A DNA stretch of 64,000 nucleotides from Nafulsella turpanensis ZLM-10 (GCF_000346615.1 NZ_ANNU01000025.1:49568-113567); one strand, 5' to 3'; shown: positions 53,661 through 62,478, counted from the first letter of the stretch. The notes: generated by a model not told the origin, from the letters alone. Translations and numbers: made by a program.

Positions 53661-54551
53661 ATGAAAAATGTTGCAGTAATAGGCTCGGGTACCATGGGAA
53701 ACGGTATTGCCCACGTCTTTGCCCAAAAAGGCCATCAGGTGGCCCTTATCGATATTAATGAAGAGGCACTCCAGCGGGCCCTAAAAACCATTGAAAAAAA
53801 CCTCGACCGCCAGTTAACAAAAGGGCTGATTGATGAAGCTACCAAACAGCAAAGCCTGCAAAACATTACCACTTATACCAGAATGGAGCAGGGGGTAAAA
53901 GAAGCTGAGCTGGTAGTGGAAGCGGCTACTGAAAATGTAGACCTTAAACTGAAAATTTTTCAACAGCTTGATGAGCTTTGCCCTGAAAATACACTGCTGG
54001 CCTCTAATACTTCCTCTATCTCCATCACTAAAATTGCTGCCGTTACCAAACGACCCGAAAAAGTAATTGGCATGCACTTTATGAATCCCGTTCCTGTAAT
54101 GAAGCTGGTAGAGGTAATTCGGGGTTATGCGACTACCGATGAGGTGACCAACCAGATTATGGAACTTTCCAGGGCATTAGGAAAAGTACCGGTAGAAGTT
54201 AATGATTATCCGGGCTTTGTGGCAAACCGTATTCTGATGCCCATGATCAATGAAGCCATCTACAGCCTGTTTGAGGGGGTAGCCGGCGTAGAAGAAATTG
54301 ATACCGTAATGAAGTTAGGAATGGCACACCCCATGGGGCCTTTACAGCTGGCCGATTTTATAGGGCTGGATGTTTGCCTTTCTATTCTTCGTGTACTGCA
54401 CGAAGGATTTGGCAATCAAAAGTATGCTCCCTGCCCACTGCTGGTTAATATGGTTACAGCTGGTCACCTGGGCGCCAAATCAGGAAGAGGCTTTTACGAA
54501 TACAGCCACGGCAGTAAAGAATTAGTGGTAGCGGAGACATTCAGAAAGTAA
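53661..54551 (+). CDS. hbd: 3-hydroxybutyryl-CoA (3-hydroxyacyl-CoA) dehydrogenase
   Basis: A 296-residue enzyme. NAD motif GSGTMGNGIAHVFAQKGH, the NAD-pocket segment LVVEAATENVDLK, NTSSISITKIA, the catalytic histidine in GMHFMNPVPVMKLVE, PGFVANRILMPMINEA and a C-terminal helical domain. It oxidises L-3-hydroxyacyl-CoA to 3-oxoacyl-CoA in fatty-acid or butyrate-type metabolism. It is a single gene, so its pathway is not clear from context. Confidence 0.94.
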   Translation: MKNVAVIGSGTMGNGIAHVFAQKGHQVALIDINEEALQRALKTIEKNLDRQLTKGLIDEATKQQSLQNITTYTRMEQGVKEAELVVEAATENVDLKLKIFQQLDELCPENTLLASNTSSISITKIAAVTKRPEKVIGMHFMNPVPVMKLVEVIRGYATTDEVTNQIMELSRALGKVPVEVNDYPGFVANRILMPMINEAIYSLFEGVAGVEEIDTVMKLGMAHPMGPLQLADFIGLDVCLSILRVLHEGFGNQKYAPCPLLVNMVTAGHLGAKSGRGFYEYSHGSKELVVAETFRK

Positions 54552-54610
54552 AATTCTTATTTGAAAGCATACGCTACAGGTGCTTAACATTATCCATAAT
54601 TTTTCAGACT

Positions 54611-54640
54611 AAACTCCTGCCCGTCTGCGCGCAGGAGTTT
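54611..54640. terminator. Bidirectional terminator between the dehydrogenase gene and the 54658 gene
   Basis: AAACTCCTGC (54611-54620), a ten-base loop and GCAGGAGTTT (54631-54640), followed by TCTTTT. It serves two convergent genes. Confidence 0.85.
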
Positions 54641-54657
54641 TCTTTTATCTTCGCCTT

Positions 54658-55956
54658 TTATATTTCTGCAAGGCTACGACCGATATGACTGCCCGCCAGC
54701 CAGCCGCTGGTCCAGGCATGCTGGAAATTGAATCCACCTGTAATACCATCTACATCCAGCACCTCCCCTGCAAAAAATAATCCCGGTGACAGGCGGCTTT
54801 CCATTTGCGGAAGATGGAGCTCCGAAAGCGGAATACCTCCGCAGGTAACAAACTCTTCTTTAAAAGTTGTTTTCCCTTTTATCTCCTGCCGATCTCTGAA
54901 AAGGCATTCCAGTAATTTATTAAAACTTTTTCTGGAAACTTCCGCCCACACCTTTTCGGGATAAATTTCGGCCTGCTCACATGCGTAAGCCCACAGGCGC
55001 TGCGGTAGCTCAAACAGCGGATGTCCCTGGACGAGCCGTTTAGGGTGTGCCTGCTGATAAGCCTTGAGCTGTGCCCTCAGCTCTTCTTCGGAGGTGACAG
55101 CTACCCAGCGGATATGAATTACAAAAGTATAATCCTGCTCATGCACCCAGCGGGCCCCAAAAGCGGAGAGCTTTAATACAGCCGGCCCACTAAAGCCCCA
55201 GTGCGTAATAAGCACCGGCCCCTCATACTGAAGCTTGGTTCCCTCAATGCGAACCAGTCCCTTTGGAACGCTTATCCCCGGCAGTTTCCGTAATGGATTT
55301 GCAGGACTGTTAAAGGTGAAAAGCGAAGGGATGGGCGATGAAAGGCTGTGACCGGTTTCCCGTAGCCAATTGTATGCCTCCTCTTTAGGGTGCCCACCTG
55401 TTGCCACCAGCACCTTTTTCGCTCTTAGCACATTATCTTTAGAAGAGTAAAGTAAAAACGCCCCTTCCTCTGCCTTTACCTTATTGACTGGAAAGTGTAA
55501 GTGCACCTGAATGCGGAGGCGTTTTGCTTCCTGCAGGAAGCAGTCAATAATCGTTTGGGAATTATCGGTTAGCGGGAACATTCGACCATCCTTCTCTACC
55601 TTTAGTTCTACTCCCCTTCTGGCAAACCACTCTACCGTATCCTCCACTTTAAAGGCGCCAAACATCTTCTTCAGGGCATTCCCTCCGCGTGGATATTGCT
55701 GGATTAGCTGTGAAACATGGGAACAGTCATGAGTGACATTGCAGCGACCGCCTCCGCTTATTTTTACCTTACTCAACAGCTTTCCGCTCTTTTCGAGGAT
55801 GTGGATTTTTGCTGACGGATTGATTTCTGCAGCACGAATAGCAGCAAAAAAACCTGCAGCCCCTCCTCCGATTACAGCCAGATCAACGCTTTCCAATTTA
55901 ATTACTGTTAGGTGAAAATCCTTGACTGTAGCAAAAGTACAGCCTTTCTGTTCCAC
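54658..55956 (-). CDS. HI0933/YhiN/BaiN-like flavoprotein
   Basis: About 432 residues from a GTG at 55956. The family usually begins just before the FAD motif, so a TTG at 55893 giving MESVDLAVIGGGAAG is an equally good start. Motifs: GGGAAGFFAAIRAAE, EKSGKLLSKVKISGGGRCNVTH, VATGGHPKE and a C-terminal ITGGFNFQHAWTSGWLAG. The family is known as putative flavoproteins of uncertain substrate; the BaiN branch reduces bile-acid intermediates in gut clostridia, which is not implied here. Single gene, convergent with the hbd-type gene. Confidence 0.88.
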   Translation of the reverse strand: MEQKGCTFATVKDFHLTVIKLESVDLAVIGGGAAGFFAAIRAAEINPSAKIHILEKSGKLLSKVKISGGGRCNVTHDCSHVSQLIQQYPRGGNALKKMFGAFKVEDTVEWFARRGVELKVEKDGRMFPLTDNSQTIIDCFLQEAKRLRIQVHLHFPVNKVKAEEGAFLLYSSKDNVLRAKKVLVATGGHPKEEAYNWLRETGHSLSSPIPSLFTFNSPANPLRKLPGISVPKGLVRIEGTKLQYEGPVLITHWGFSGPAVLKLSAFGARWVHEQDYTFVIHIRWVAVTSEEELRAQLKAYQQAHPKRLVQGHPLFELPQRLWAYACEQAEIYPEKVWAEVSRKSFNKLLECLFRDRQEIKGKTTFKEEFVTCGGIPLSELHLPQMESRLSPGLFFAGEVLDVDGITGGFNFQHAWTSGWLAGSHIGRSLAEI

Positions 55957-56520
55957 AATCGCTTTTTTGTTGAAAGAATTGCCTTAACATACATAATACG
56001 CACAATACCTTAAACATTAATAATATTATGTTTTTCATATTACCAAAGTTACCTGCTTCTCTTTCAAGAGAGAAAAGAAGCCAGACTTTTTAAAACCGTA
56101 CATCATGTAAGATGGCTGAACGAAATTTTATTCCTCGAAGCGGTTAAAGAAGATTTCCAGTTCCTCTTACTTACCTTCAAGTCCAGTGGAAGAACCTGCT
56201 TCAGGAGCACCGGCAAATATTTGGCTGAATTTTTCCTGTTGCAGCAGCTCTAGGCTGTTTGTTTTTATTTGCTTAATTTACTGAGAAAGGAAAAGATCAG
56301 CTTGAAAGCAGGCAGGGGTTATTTGGGCCTTAAAATAATCTTCGATTGGGAAAATTGTTCAGGTAAAATGAGCACATTGGACCGAGGCAATGTCGGTTTC
56401 TGGAGAACTTTGGTCTTCCCTCAGCCTTCCATCAGGAGAAAAATAAAAAGCAGAGATTGATTCTTGTTTTATTATTCCTTCCCGAGGGGGCTCTGTTCAA
56501 AAAAGGATTAAACTTTTCAT
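55957..56520. other. Intergenic region with no supported gene
   Basis: About 560 bases between divergent genes. A 63-codon frame at 56269-56460 has no recognisable product or leader and is not called. No TAnnTTTG box, tRNA or hairpin of note was found. Confidence 0.4.
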
Positions 56521-57393
56521 ATGTCGATGAAGAAAACATCTGCAGGCTTTTTCTTACTGCTCGTTTTTAGCCTGCTTGTCGTGCTGTTGCTCATTTTGTA
56601 CCTTTATGATGAACAGAAGCAGAGAAAAACGGAACGGTCCGTTGATCAGCAGGAGGAAGTGAGCGACGGAAACCTGGAAGAGGGATTTATTCTGCTGGAG
56701 AAAGAGAGGAAGGAAGAAGACTTTCCCTGGCCTTCTACCTTTTCGATGGAGCTGCTTCCTGTGGTGCACAAGGCTTACAGCCTTGGCTTTTATGAAGAGC
56801 ACGGACAGGCGGCGTGGGTGGCTTACCTGTTGAGCAGCCAACACCAGCGCAACTCTTTTGAACGACGGAATAATTTTCGTGAAGACCCTCTGTTGGAGGG
56901 AAAATCAGCCTCTCCTGAAGATTACACCAACAGTGGTTATGATCGCGGACATCTTGCTCCGGCAGGGGATCTGGATTATTCGAAAAACGCCCTGGCGGAA
57001 AGCTTTTATATGTCTAACATAAGCCCTCAGGAGCCTTCTTTTAACCGGGGCGGATGGAAGGAGCTGGAAGATTTGATTCGCACATGGGCAACCTTGGAAG
57101 ATTCGTTGCTCATTGTTACTGGCCCTGTTCTACAGCCCGGACTGAAAAAAATCGGAAGGAATAAGGTGAGTGTTCCGGAATATTTTTATAAAATTATATT
57201 CGATACCCGACAACCAGAGGTGAAGATGATTGGTTTTTTAATGCCAAACCGGGGTATCCGGGAAAAGTTGGATACCTTTATTGTTCCTGTTGATTCCATC
57301 GAAAAACTGACAGGCCTGGATTTCTTCCCAGGCTTGTCAGGAGCTCTTGAGGATTCGCTTGAGGATAGGGTGCAAAAAGAAAAGTGGTTCTGA
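56521..57393 (+). CDS. Secreted or membrane-anchored DNA/RNA non-specific endonuclease (NucA type)
   Basis: A 290-residue protein with an N-terminal transmembrane or signal-anchor helix (FFLLLVFSLLVVLLLILYLY), a charged linker, then the beta-beta-alpha-metal nuclease domain. The catalytic motif DRGHLAPAGD carries the general-base histidine, and a metal-binding asparagine is probable in MSNISPQEPSFNRGGW. It cleaves DNA and RNA without sequence preference outside the cytosol. It is followed two bases later by a secreted zinc-finger protein. Confidence 0.9.
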   Translation: MSMKKTSAGFFLLLVFSLLVVLLLILYLYDEQKQRKTERSVDQQEEVSDGNLEEGFILLEKERKEEDFPWPSTFSMELLPVVHKAYSLGFYEEHGQAAWVAYLLSSQHQRNSFERRNNFREDPLLEGKSASPEDYTNSGYDRGHLAPAGDLDYSKNALAESFYMSNISPQEPSFNRGGWKELEDLIRTWATLEDSLLIVTGPVLQPGLKKIGRNKVSVPEYFYKIIFDTRQPEVKMIGFLMPNRGIREKLDTFIVPVDSIEKLTGLDFFPGLSGALEDSLEDRVQKEKWF

Positions 57394-57395
57394 AA

Positions 57396-58106
57396 ATGTC
57401 CAAAATGAAAAACTTAAGCCTGCTCTGTATTTTATTATTCTTTTTATGCCTGCAAAGCCCATTGCGGGCTCAAAAAGCAGGGATTGGGCAACAGAAAGAG
57501 GCTGCCGCGCTTCTTGCACAGGCCAAAAGAGAAATGGGACGGCAGGATTATGCAGCGGCTAATAAAAGTTTTCGGCAAATGCTGGCGCTCCATACCCCCC
57601 TTCCAACCGAAATGTGTTACTTTTTTGCCGGCACTCTTTTTAATTTGGGGCAGTATGAAAACAGCCTGCAGTTTCTGGAAAAGTACAGAAGCCTTGCCGG
57701 GCCCGGTGGTGAATTTTACCACCAAAGTGAAGAGTTGAAGAAGCAGCTGGAGGAACAGATGCATATCATCAGGGAGTGTGCTGCATGTGACAGCCAAGGC
57801 TATGTTCAGCAGTTATGTTCTTATTGCCGGGGAATGGGAAAGGTAGAGCAGAATTGCACCCGGTGCTATGGAAGAAAAAAAGCTGTATGTTCCGGCTGCA
57901 AAGGCGAAGGGGTGCGAATAGAAGAAGATCTTTTTGGCCAGAAGAAGTACCAGAGCTGTCCCGATTGTGAAGCAACCGGTATAAGGAAGTGCACCTATTG
58001 TAAAGGAGAAGGGAAAGTTACAAGCAATTGTGAATATTGCAAAGGCCTAGGGCAGCTCAGTACAGACGAACTCTGCAGCCATGAAGCCTCCCAAGGCCAG
58101 CCTTAA
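57396..58106 (+). CDS. Secreted TPR protein with DnaJ-like CxxCxGxG zinc-finger repeats
   Basis: A 236-residue protein from the ATG at 57396 (MSKMKNLSLL), two bases after the nuclease stop. Signal peptide (LLCILLFFLCLQSPLRAQ). TPR-like helices (about 30-115: QDYAAANKSF, LFNLGQYENSLQFLEKY). Then about 100 residues hold seven CxxC pairs, several in the DnaJ form CxxCxGxG (CSYCRGMG, CSGCKGEG, CTYCKGEG, CEYCKGLG). In DnaJ this region binds zinc and unfolded protein. No J domain is present. Being exported, the cysteines must be held by zinc or form disulfides in the periplasm. Confidence 0.85.
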   Translation: MSKMKNLSLLCILLFFLCLQSPLRAQKAGIGQQKEAAALLAQAKREMGRQDYAAANKSFRQMLALHTPLPTEMCYFFAGTLFNLGQYENSLQFLEKYRSLAGPGGEFYHQSEELKKQLEEQMHIIRECAACDSQGYVQQLCSYCRGMGKVEQNCTRCYGRKKAVCSGCKGEGVRIEEDLFGQKKYQSCPDCEATGIRKCTYCKGEGKVTSNCEYCKGLGQLSTDELCSHEASQGQP

Positions 58107-58109
58107 TTT

Positions 58110-58709
58110 TTAGCGACAGTATTTCTGAAGAGCCTCACCGGCTCCGGCAACCTGCAGCGATTGAGCTTTCCGGAAATCTTCGCAGGCACTGCTCACCTTC
58201 TTTTGGGACACTTTTAGAGCTCCCCGGTAATAATAGGCGTCTCCATACTGCTGGTTTTCACGCAGGGCATCATTGTAATAATCCATCGCTTCCTCCACAT
58301 TTCCCAGCTGATGATGCGCATTCCCCACTTTAAAAAGGGCCACTGCATTATTCTTCTCGAATTGGGCTGCCTGCTTATAATGATAGAGGGCATTTTCATA
58401 GTCCTTCTGCTTATAAAAGACATCACCCAGCCCAATTAAAACCTTTACGTTTCGGTCATCCTGTTCCAGGGCAGCTTTAAAATCCTCCATGGCCTTTTCA
58501 TAATTCCCAAGCTCTTCATGAGCTCTGGCCCGATTATACAGAAGGGAAACATTGTCGGGATTCAGTCCAAGCTCTCTGGAATAAGCCTCAACTGCCTGCT
58601 GATATTCACCTGCCTGGAAAAGCTCATCACCTTTTCCTTTTTCATTTCCGGAGCAGCTGAAAAGAATTACTGCCGAAACTACTATGGCTGTATGTTTTAT
58701 TAAACTCAT
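58110..58709 (-). CDS. TPR lipoprotein
   Basis: A 199-residue protein with a lipoprotein signal (AIVVSAVILFSC, lipobox LFSC) and four or five TPR repeats: QQAVEAYSRELGLNPDNVSL, NYEKAMEDFKAALEQD, NALYHYKQAAQFEK and EEAMDYYNDALREN. It is periplasmic or outer-membrane anchored, with a protein-binding role. It converges with the zinc-finger TPR gene three bases away, on the opposite strand, without a terminator between them. Confidence 0.87.
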   Translation of the reverse strand: MSLIKHTAIVVSAVILFSCSGNEKGKGDELFQAGEYQQAVEAYSRELGLNPDNVSLLYNRARAHEELGNYEKAMEDFKAALEQDDRNVKVLIGLGDVFYKQKDYENALYHYKQAAQFEKNNAVALFKVGNAHHQLGNVEEAMDYYNDALRENQQYGDAYYYRGALKVSQKKVSSACEDFRKAQSLQVAGAGEALQKYCR

Positions 58710-58824
58710 TTTTTACTTTCTCTACACTCCAACAAGAGCACTTTTATCTTTATATTTTGCTTTAGATAAACTCAAATAAACTATTGATTATTAGCAGGTT
58801 ATGAAGAGTCATTTAAATCTTTTT

Positions 58825-59652
58825 TTACTGGTAATGAGGAGGATTCTTCAACCTTTCATGTGAAATAATTTCACAGGCTGCTTTTCCTATTACCAGCTCT
58901 GCCTCCACTTTTACTGGTATTTTATTTAAATCATCAGAAAGCCAAATGGTAATGGAGTTTTCGCCGGCAAACAATTTGTTATCCGGCATCACAGGCACAA
59001 GCTTTATAGCATTAATAGGCCCTAGCTTTGTTTTTACCACTTCTCTTCCTGCAAATAAAATATTCAGCCTGTAAACTTCGTCCTCAAAAACACCATAAAC
59101 TGAAAGGGTGTCCCCTTCTTTTTTTTCAGCATAGTCCAGTGTTCTCAGGTAGGTGTAACCTCCTACAATATCCCGTACCGGCTCCAGGGTCTGGAAGATT
59201 TTAGGTTCACGGAACTTTCCCGTTTTCTGGTTCAATACCTTTAATTCTACCATTTTGTTCCGCTGGTCGAATTTGGTTACTTCATTTTTGCGGTAACTAT
59301 TTTCACTGATATTCCGGTAGCTGAGGTAAGGATAAAAACCGAGGGTATCGATATAGGACCCCCAGGTGTCGTCAACATTAGCGACCCAGTCAACTGCCCC
59401 GCTTGTTTTTCCTCTAACATCTATTTTGTAGCATGGGCGGCCATTTACTTTGTAGACGTTTGGTGCGGTTTTTATCTGCGCTTTCCCTACTGTTAAGAAG
59501 CCAAAAGTAACTTTATATTCCATGGTTTCGCCCGGCTGAACAGGGTTGAAGGAAACCGGCTGAAGATAGGTAGAATCCTGTCCATGGGCCGGAATCCTTA
59601 ATACTAATATTATTAGTAAAATAAAGGAAGGGTAAAATTGCCGGGTGCTCAT
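58825..59652 (-). CDS. DUF3108-domain secreted protein
   Basis: A 275-residue protein with a signal peptide (FILLIILVLRIPAHGQ) and a DUF3108-type beta domain over most of its length (ETMEYKVTFGFLTVGKAQI, VANVDDTWGSYIDTLGFYPY, then INAIKLVPVMPDNKLFAG and LSDDLNKIPVKVEAELVIG). Periplasmic, function unknown. It lies downstream of dapD by 68 bases on the same strand. Confidence 0.87.
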   Translation of the reverse strand: MSTRQFYPSFILLIILVLRIPAHGQDSTYLQPVSFNPVQPGETMEYKVTFGFLTVGKAQIKTAPNVYKVNGRPCYKIDVRGKTSGAVDWVANVDDTWGSYIDTLGFYPYLSYRNISENSYRKNEVTKFDQRNKMVELKVLNQKTGKFREPKIFQTLEPVRDIVGGYTYLRTLDYAEKKEGDTLSVYGVFEDEVYRLNILFAGREVVKTKLGPINAIKLVPVMPDNKLFAGENSITIWLSDDLNKIPVKVEAELVIGKAACEIISHERLKNPPHYQ

Positions 59653-59720
59653 CGTTTTTCTTGTCTTGCGCCAATAACGAAAAATAAACTATGGAAAGTT
59701 TATCAGTGCAAGGTTTTAAG

Positions 59721-60533
59721 TTAAACTGCTACATTATTTTCCCTCAATGCTTCATTAAGGGAAGTTTTGAGGTCGGTGCTCGGCTTTCGCTGGCCAATTA
59801 TAAGAGCACAGGGTACCTGGAACTCCCCGGCCGGAAATTTTTTGGTATAACTGCCAGGTATAACCACCGAGCGCTCCGGAACATAGCCATTGTAAGTCAC
59901 CGGCTCACTTCCGGTAACGTCAATAATCTTTGAACTGGCGGTTAAGGTTACGTTGGCCCCAAGTACTGCTTCTTTACCAATCCGAACTCCCTCAACCAGA
60001 ATACAACGCGAACCGATAAAGGCTCCATCTTCCACAATTACAGGCTGAGCCTGCACAGGTTCCAGTACTCCACCTATTCCTACGCCTCCGCTGAGGTGGA
60101 CATTTTTACCAATTTGGGCACAGCTTCCTACCGTGGCCCAGGTATCGACCATAGTTCCTCCGTCGACATAAGCGCCAATATTGACGTAGGAAGGCATTAG
60201 CACCACTCCCTTGCTTATATAGGCTCCATAGCGCGCTACAGCCGGTGGCACAACCCGCACCCCTTTGGCAGCATAGCCTGTTTTAAGTTTCATTTTGTCA
60301 TGGAACTCAAAAGGACCTACTTCTATCACATTCATCGATTGAATAGGAAAGTAGAGAATGACGGCCTTTTTTAGCCATTCATTTACCTGCCACCCCTTCT
60401 CAGAAGGCTCGGCTACTCTCCTTCTGCCAAGGTCTAAGTCATCAATAATCGATTTAATGGCAATCTGTGTATCTTTATCTCCAAGGAGCTCCCGCTTATT
60501 CCAGGCATTCTCCACAAGGTCTTTCAGTTCCAT
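59721..60533 (-). CDS. dapD: Tetrahydrodipicolinate N-succinyltransferase
   Basis: A 270-residue enzyme. N-terminal helical domain (about 1-100), left-handed beta-helix of hexapeptide repeats (about 105-220: YINIGAYVDGG-type strand seen as VNIGAYVDGGTMVDTW, then GVGIGGVLEP) and a C-terminal tail. It performs the succinylase branch of lysine/diaminopimelate synthesis, supplying meso-DAP for peptidoglycan. The ATG lies 19 bases from the divergent glycosyltransferase start. Confidence 0.94.
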   Translation of the reverse strand: MELKDLVENAWNKRELLGDKDTQIAIKSIIDDLDLGRRRVAEPSEKGWQVNEWLKKAVILYFPIQSMNVIEVGPFEFHDKMKLKTGYAAKGVRVVPPAVARYGAYISKGVVLMPSYVNIGAYVDGGTMVDTWATVGSCAQIGKNVHLSGGVGIGGVLEPVQAQPVIVEDGAFIGSRCILVEGVRIGKEAVLGANVTLTASSKIIDVTGSEPVTYNGYVPERSVVIPGSYTKKFPAGEFQVPCALIIGQRKPSTDLKTSLNEALRENNVAV

Positions 60534-60552
60534 ACGCTAATGGTTAATTTAA

Positions 60553-61674
60553 ATGTATATGTTGAAAAAGCACAAAGTCGTCCTAGCTTCCCTCCTCAAG
60601 CCGGTGGATGATCCGCGGATGTTTGAGAAGATAGGTGCATCGCTGGCCGAAACAAATAAATATGCCATTAATATCATAGGCTTTTCCGCAAAAAATAAGG
60701 TAACTCACCCAAACATTACTTTCCTGCCCATATTCAATTTTAGGAGATTAAGTCTTCAGCGCCTGCTAGCTCCTGTTCTTTACTGGAAAAAATTACTTCA
60801 AGTAAAACCTGAAGTGATTATAGTTAACTCTCCTGAAATACTGTTGGTTAGCTGCTTGTTCAAAACAATATTTGGCGGATCTATAATCTATGATGTGCAG
60901 GAAAATTACATGCAAAATATTATTTGGTCAGGCAGCCTGCCTGCCCCCCTCCGACACCCGACTGCCTTTGGCGTCCGGGCGGTAGAGATTCTCTGCAAGC
61001 GAATGATTAATCATTTTATCGTTGCGGAAAAATGTTATTTGACTGAATGCTCCTTCATTAAAGGAAATGTCTCTGTCCTTGAGAATAAAGCGATTTCTCC
61101 TGCTAAAGAAAGAAATCCTCCTACCATCCAGAAACAAACCCATCCCCTGAAGCTCCTCTACAGTGGCACCATTGCAGAGTCTTACGGAATATTTGATTGT
61201 ATAGACCTGGTGGAAAAGCTTAATGACCGGGGAATTGACAGCGTGCTAACGATTATCGGTTACTGCCCCAGAAAAGACACACTGAAGGAAGTATATCAAA
61301 GACTCCGGAATAAGCCTTTCGTACGGCTTATAGGAGGTGAAAGTATAGTTCCTCACGCCCAAATTCTGGACGAGCTGCAGATTACTGATTTTGCCCTGAT
61401 AAGTTACCGGCTCAATCCAAGCAATGCGGGCTGCTTTCCTACCAGGATTTGGGAATGCCTGGCCTATAAAGTTCCAATGCTCATGAAAAACGAACACCCC
61501 TGGGTTCATTTACTGGATGAATTTTCCGCCGGACTCCCTCTAGACTTTGAAAACCCCTCACCAGAATGCTTCCAGTTCCCGCTTTCCTTCTACCACAGGA
61601 AACCAATCCCCCCTTCTTTCTTCTGGGAAAGTGAAAAACAAAAGCTTCTCGAGGCGCTGGAAAAAGGGATTTAG
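60553..61674 (+). CDS. GT4-like glycosyltransferase
   Basis: A 373-residue protein with two Rossmann-like halves: an N-terminal acceptor half (KVVLASLLKPVDDPRMFEK, YDVQENY) and a C-terminal donor half (LKLLYSGTIAESYGIFDCI, TRIWECLAYKVPML), consistent with GT-B fold glycosyltransferases of the GT4 type. No membrane segment. No other polysaccharide genes adjoin it. A second ATG at 60559 is an alternative start. Its stop codon lies inside the first operator-like palindrome of the downstream regulator. Confidence 0.78.
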   Translation: MYMLKKHKVVLASLLKPVDDPRMFEKIGASLAETNKYAINIIGFSAKNKVTHPNITFLPIFNFRRLSLQRLLAPVLYWKKLLQVKPEVIIVNSPEILLVSCLFKTIFGGSIIYDVQENYMQNIIWSGSLPAPLRHPTAFGVRAVEILCKRMINHFIVAEKCYLTECSFIKGNVSVLENKAISPAKERNPPTIQKQTHPLKLLYSGTIAESYGIFDCIDLVEKLNDRGIDSVLTIIGYCPRKDTLKEVYQRLRNKPFVRLIGGESIVPHAQILDELQITDFALISYRLNPSNAGCFPTRIWECLAYKVPMLMKNEHPWVHLLDEFSAGLPLDFENPSPECFQFPLSFYHRKPIPPSFFWESEKQKLLEALEKGI

Positions 61675-61685
61675 ACATGCCTAAA
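61670..61685. promoter_or_regulatory. DtxR/MntR-type operator 1
   Basis: TTTAGACATGCCTAAA, a 16-base imperfect palindrome (TTTAGrC..GyCTAAA) overlapping the glycosyltransferase stop codon, 122 bases before the regulator's ATG. Confidence 0.65.
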
Positions 61686-61708
61686 ATTATTTTAACGCTC
61701 TATGTGGA

Positions 61709-61716
61709 TAACTTTG
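61709..61716 (+). promoter_or_regulatory. -7 box of the DtxR/MntR-type regulator gene
   Basis: TAACTTTG, an exact TAnnTTTG match. Transcription would begin around 61723, inside operator 2, so binding there would block initiation. No good -33 TTG. Confidence 0.6.
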
Positions 61717-61720
61717 TAGA

Positions 61721-61736
61721 TTTAGGCGTGTCTAAA
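61721..61736. promoter_or_regulatory. DtxR/MntR-type operator 2
   Basis: TTTAGGCGTGTCTAAA, the second copy of the palindrome, covering the expected transcription start. Confidence 0.7.
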
Positions 61737-61776
61737 CTTTGCTTTTTTAATGATTTTAGATGTGTTTAGTTTAAAA

Positions 61777-61792
61777 TTTAGACTTATCTAAA
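61777..61792. promoter_or_regulatory. DtxR/MntR-type operator 3
   Basis: TTTAGACTTATCTAAA, the third copy, 14 bases before the ATG. A degenerate fourth copy (TTTAGATGTGTTTAGT, left half only) lies at 61755-61770. Confidence 0.65.
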
Positions 61793-61806
61793 AATATCCC
61801 TTGATA

Positions 61807-62478
61807 ATGTTAAGCTTTGCTGAAGAGAATTACCTGAAAACCATCTTCCAGTTATCCTCTAATGGGAAGGACACGGTATCGACGAATGAACTGGCAGAAT
61901 CCATGCAAAACAAGCCTGCTTCAGCCAGCGATATGATAAAGAAGCTGGCAGCCAAAGAGCTTCTTGAGCACGTAAAATACAGGGGGGTGCATATTACGGA
62001 AACAGGCAAAAAAGAAGCCCTTAAAATTATCCGTAAACACCGGCTATGGGAGGTGTTTCTGGTGGAGAAACTGCACTTTAACTGGGATGAAGTAGATGAG
62101 GTCGCCGAACAGCTGGAGCATATTAAGTCTCCCCTACTCGTGGAAAGGCTGGATCATTTTTTAGGAAACCCGCAATACGACCCTCATGGCGATCCAATCC
62201 CGAATGCCAAAGGAGAGTATAATCTTAAACCAAAGCTTCCGCTGACGGAATTAGCCGTCGGCTCAAAAGCGACTATTGTGGCGGTAAAAGATTCGAGTCC
62301 CCTCTTCCTGCAGTATCTCGATAAAATTGGGGCGCACATCCAGTCTTCTCTTCTTCTTTTAGACAGGATTGATTATGATGGTTCGGTTCAAATCCGCATC
62401 AACGGTGGACGGGAGCTTTTTATATCGAGGGATGCTGCAGAAAATTTACTGGTAACAGAAGATGAACAGGAAGTATAA
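61807..62478 (+). CDS. DtxR/MntR-family metal-dependent transcriptional regulator
   Basis: A 223-residue protein from the ATG at 61807; a TTG six bases earlier is less likely. N-terminal winged helix (FAEENYLKTIFQLS, recognition helix KPASASDMIKKLAAK), a dimerisation domain with metal ligands (HRLWEVFLVEKLHF, then EVAEQLEHIKSPLLVERLD, with DPHGDPIP) and a C-terminal SH3-like FeoA domain (LTELAVGSKATIVAV). It represses metal-uptake genes when loaded with Mn or Fe. Four palindromic sites upstream, one on the transcription start, point to autoregulation. No transporter gene adjoins it in this window. Confidence 0.9.
   Translation: MLSFAEENYLKTIFQLSSNGKDTVSTNELAESMQNKPASASDMIKKLAAKELLEHVKYRGVHITETGKKEALKIIRKHRLWEVFLVEKLHFNWDEVDEVAEQLEHIKSPLLVERLDHFLGNPQYDPHGDPIPNAKGEYNLKPKLPLTELAVGSKATIVAVKDSSPLFLQYLDKIGAHIQSSLLLLDRIDYDGSVQIRINGGRELFISRDAAENLLVTEDEQEV

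Noticed and set aside
56269..56460. 63-codon open frame upstream of the nuclease gene
   Set aside because: No recognisable product; composition like the surrounding non-coding DNA.
62385..62405. GGTTCAAATCC-like string resembling a tRNA T-arm
   Set aside because: It lies in frame inside the DtxR/MntR-type gene with no acceptor or anticodon stems around it.
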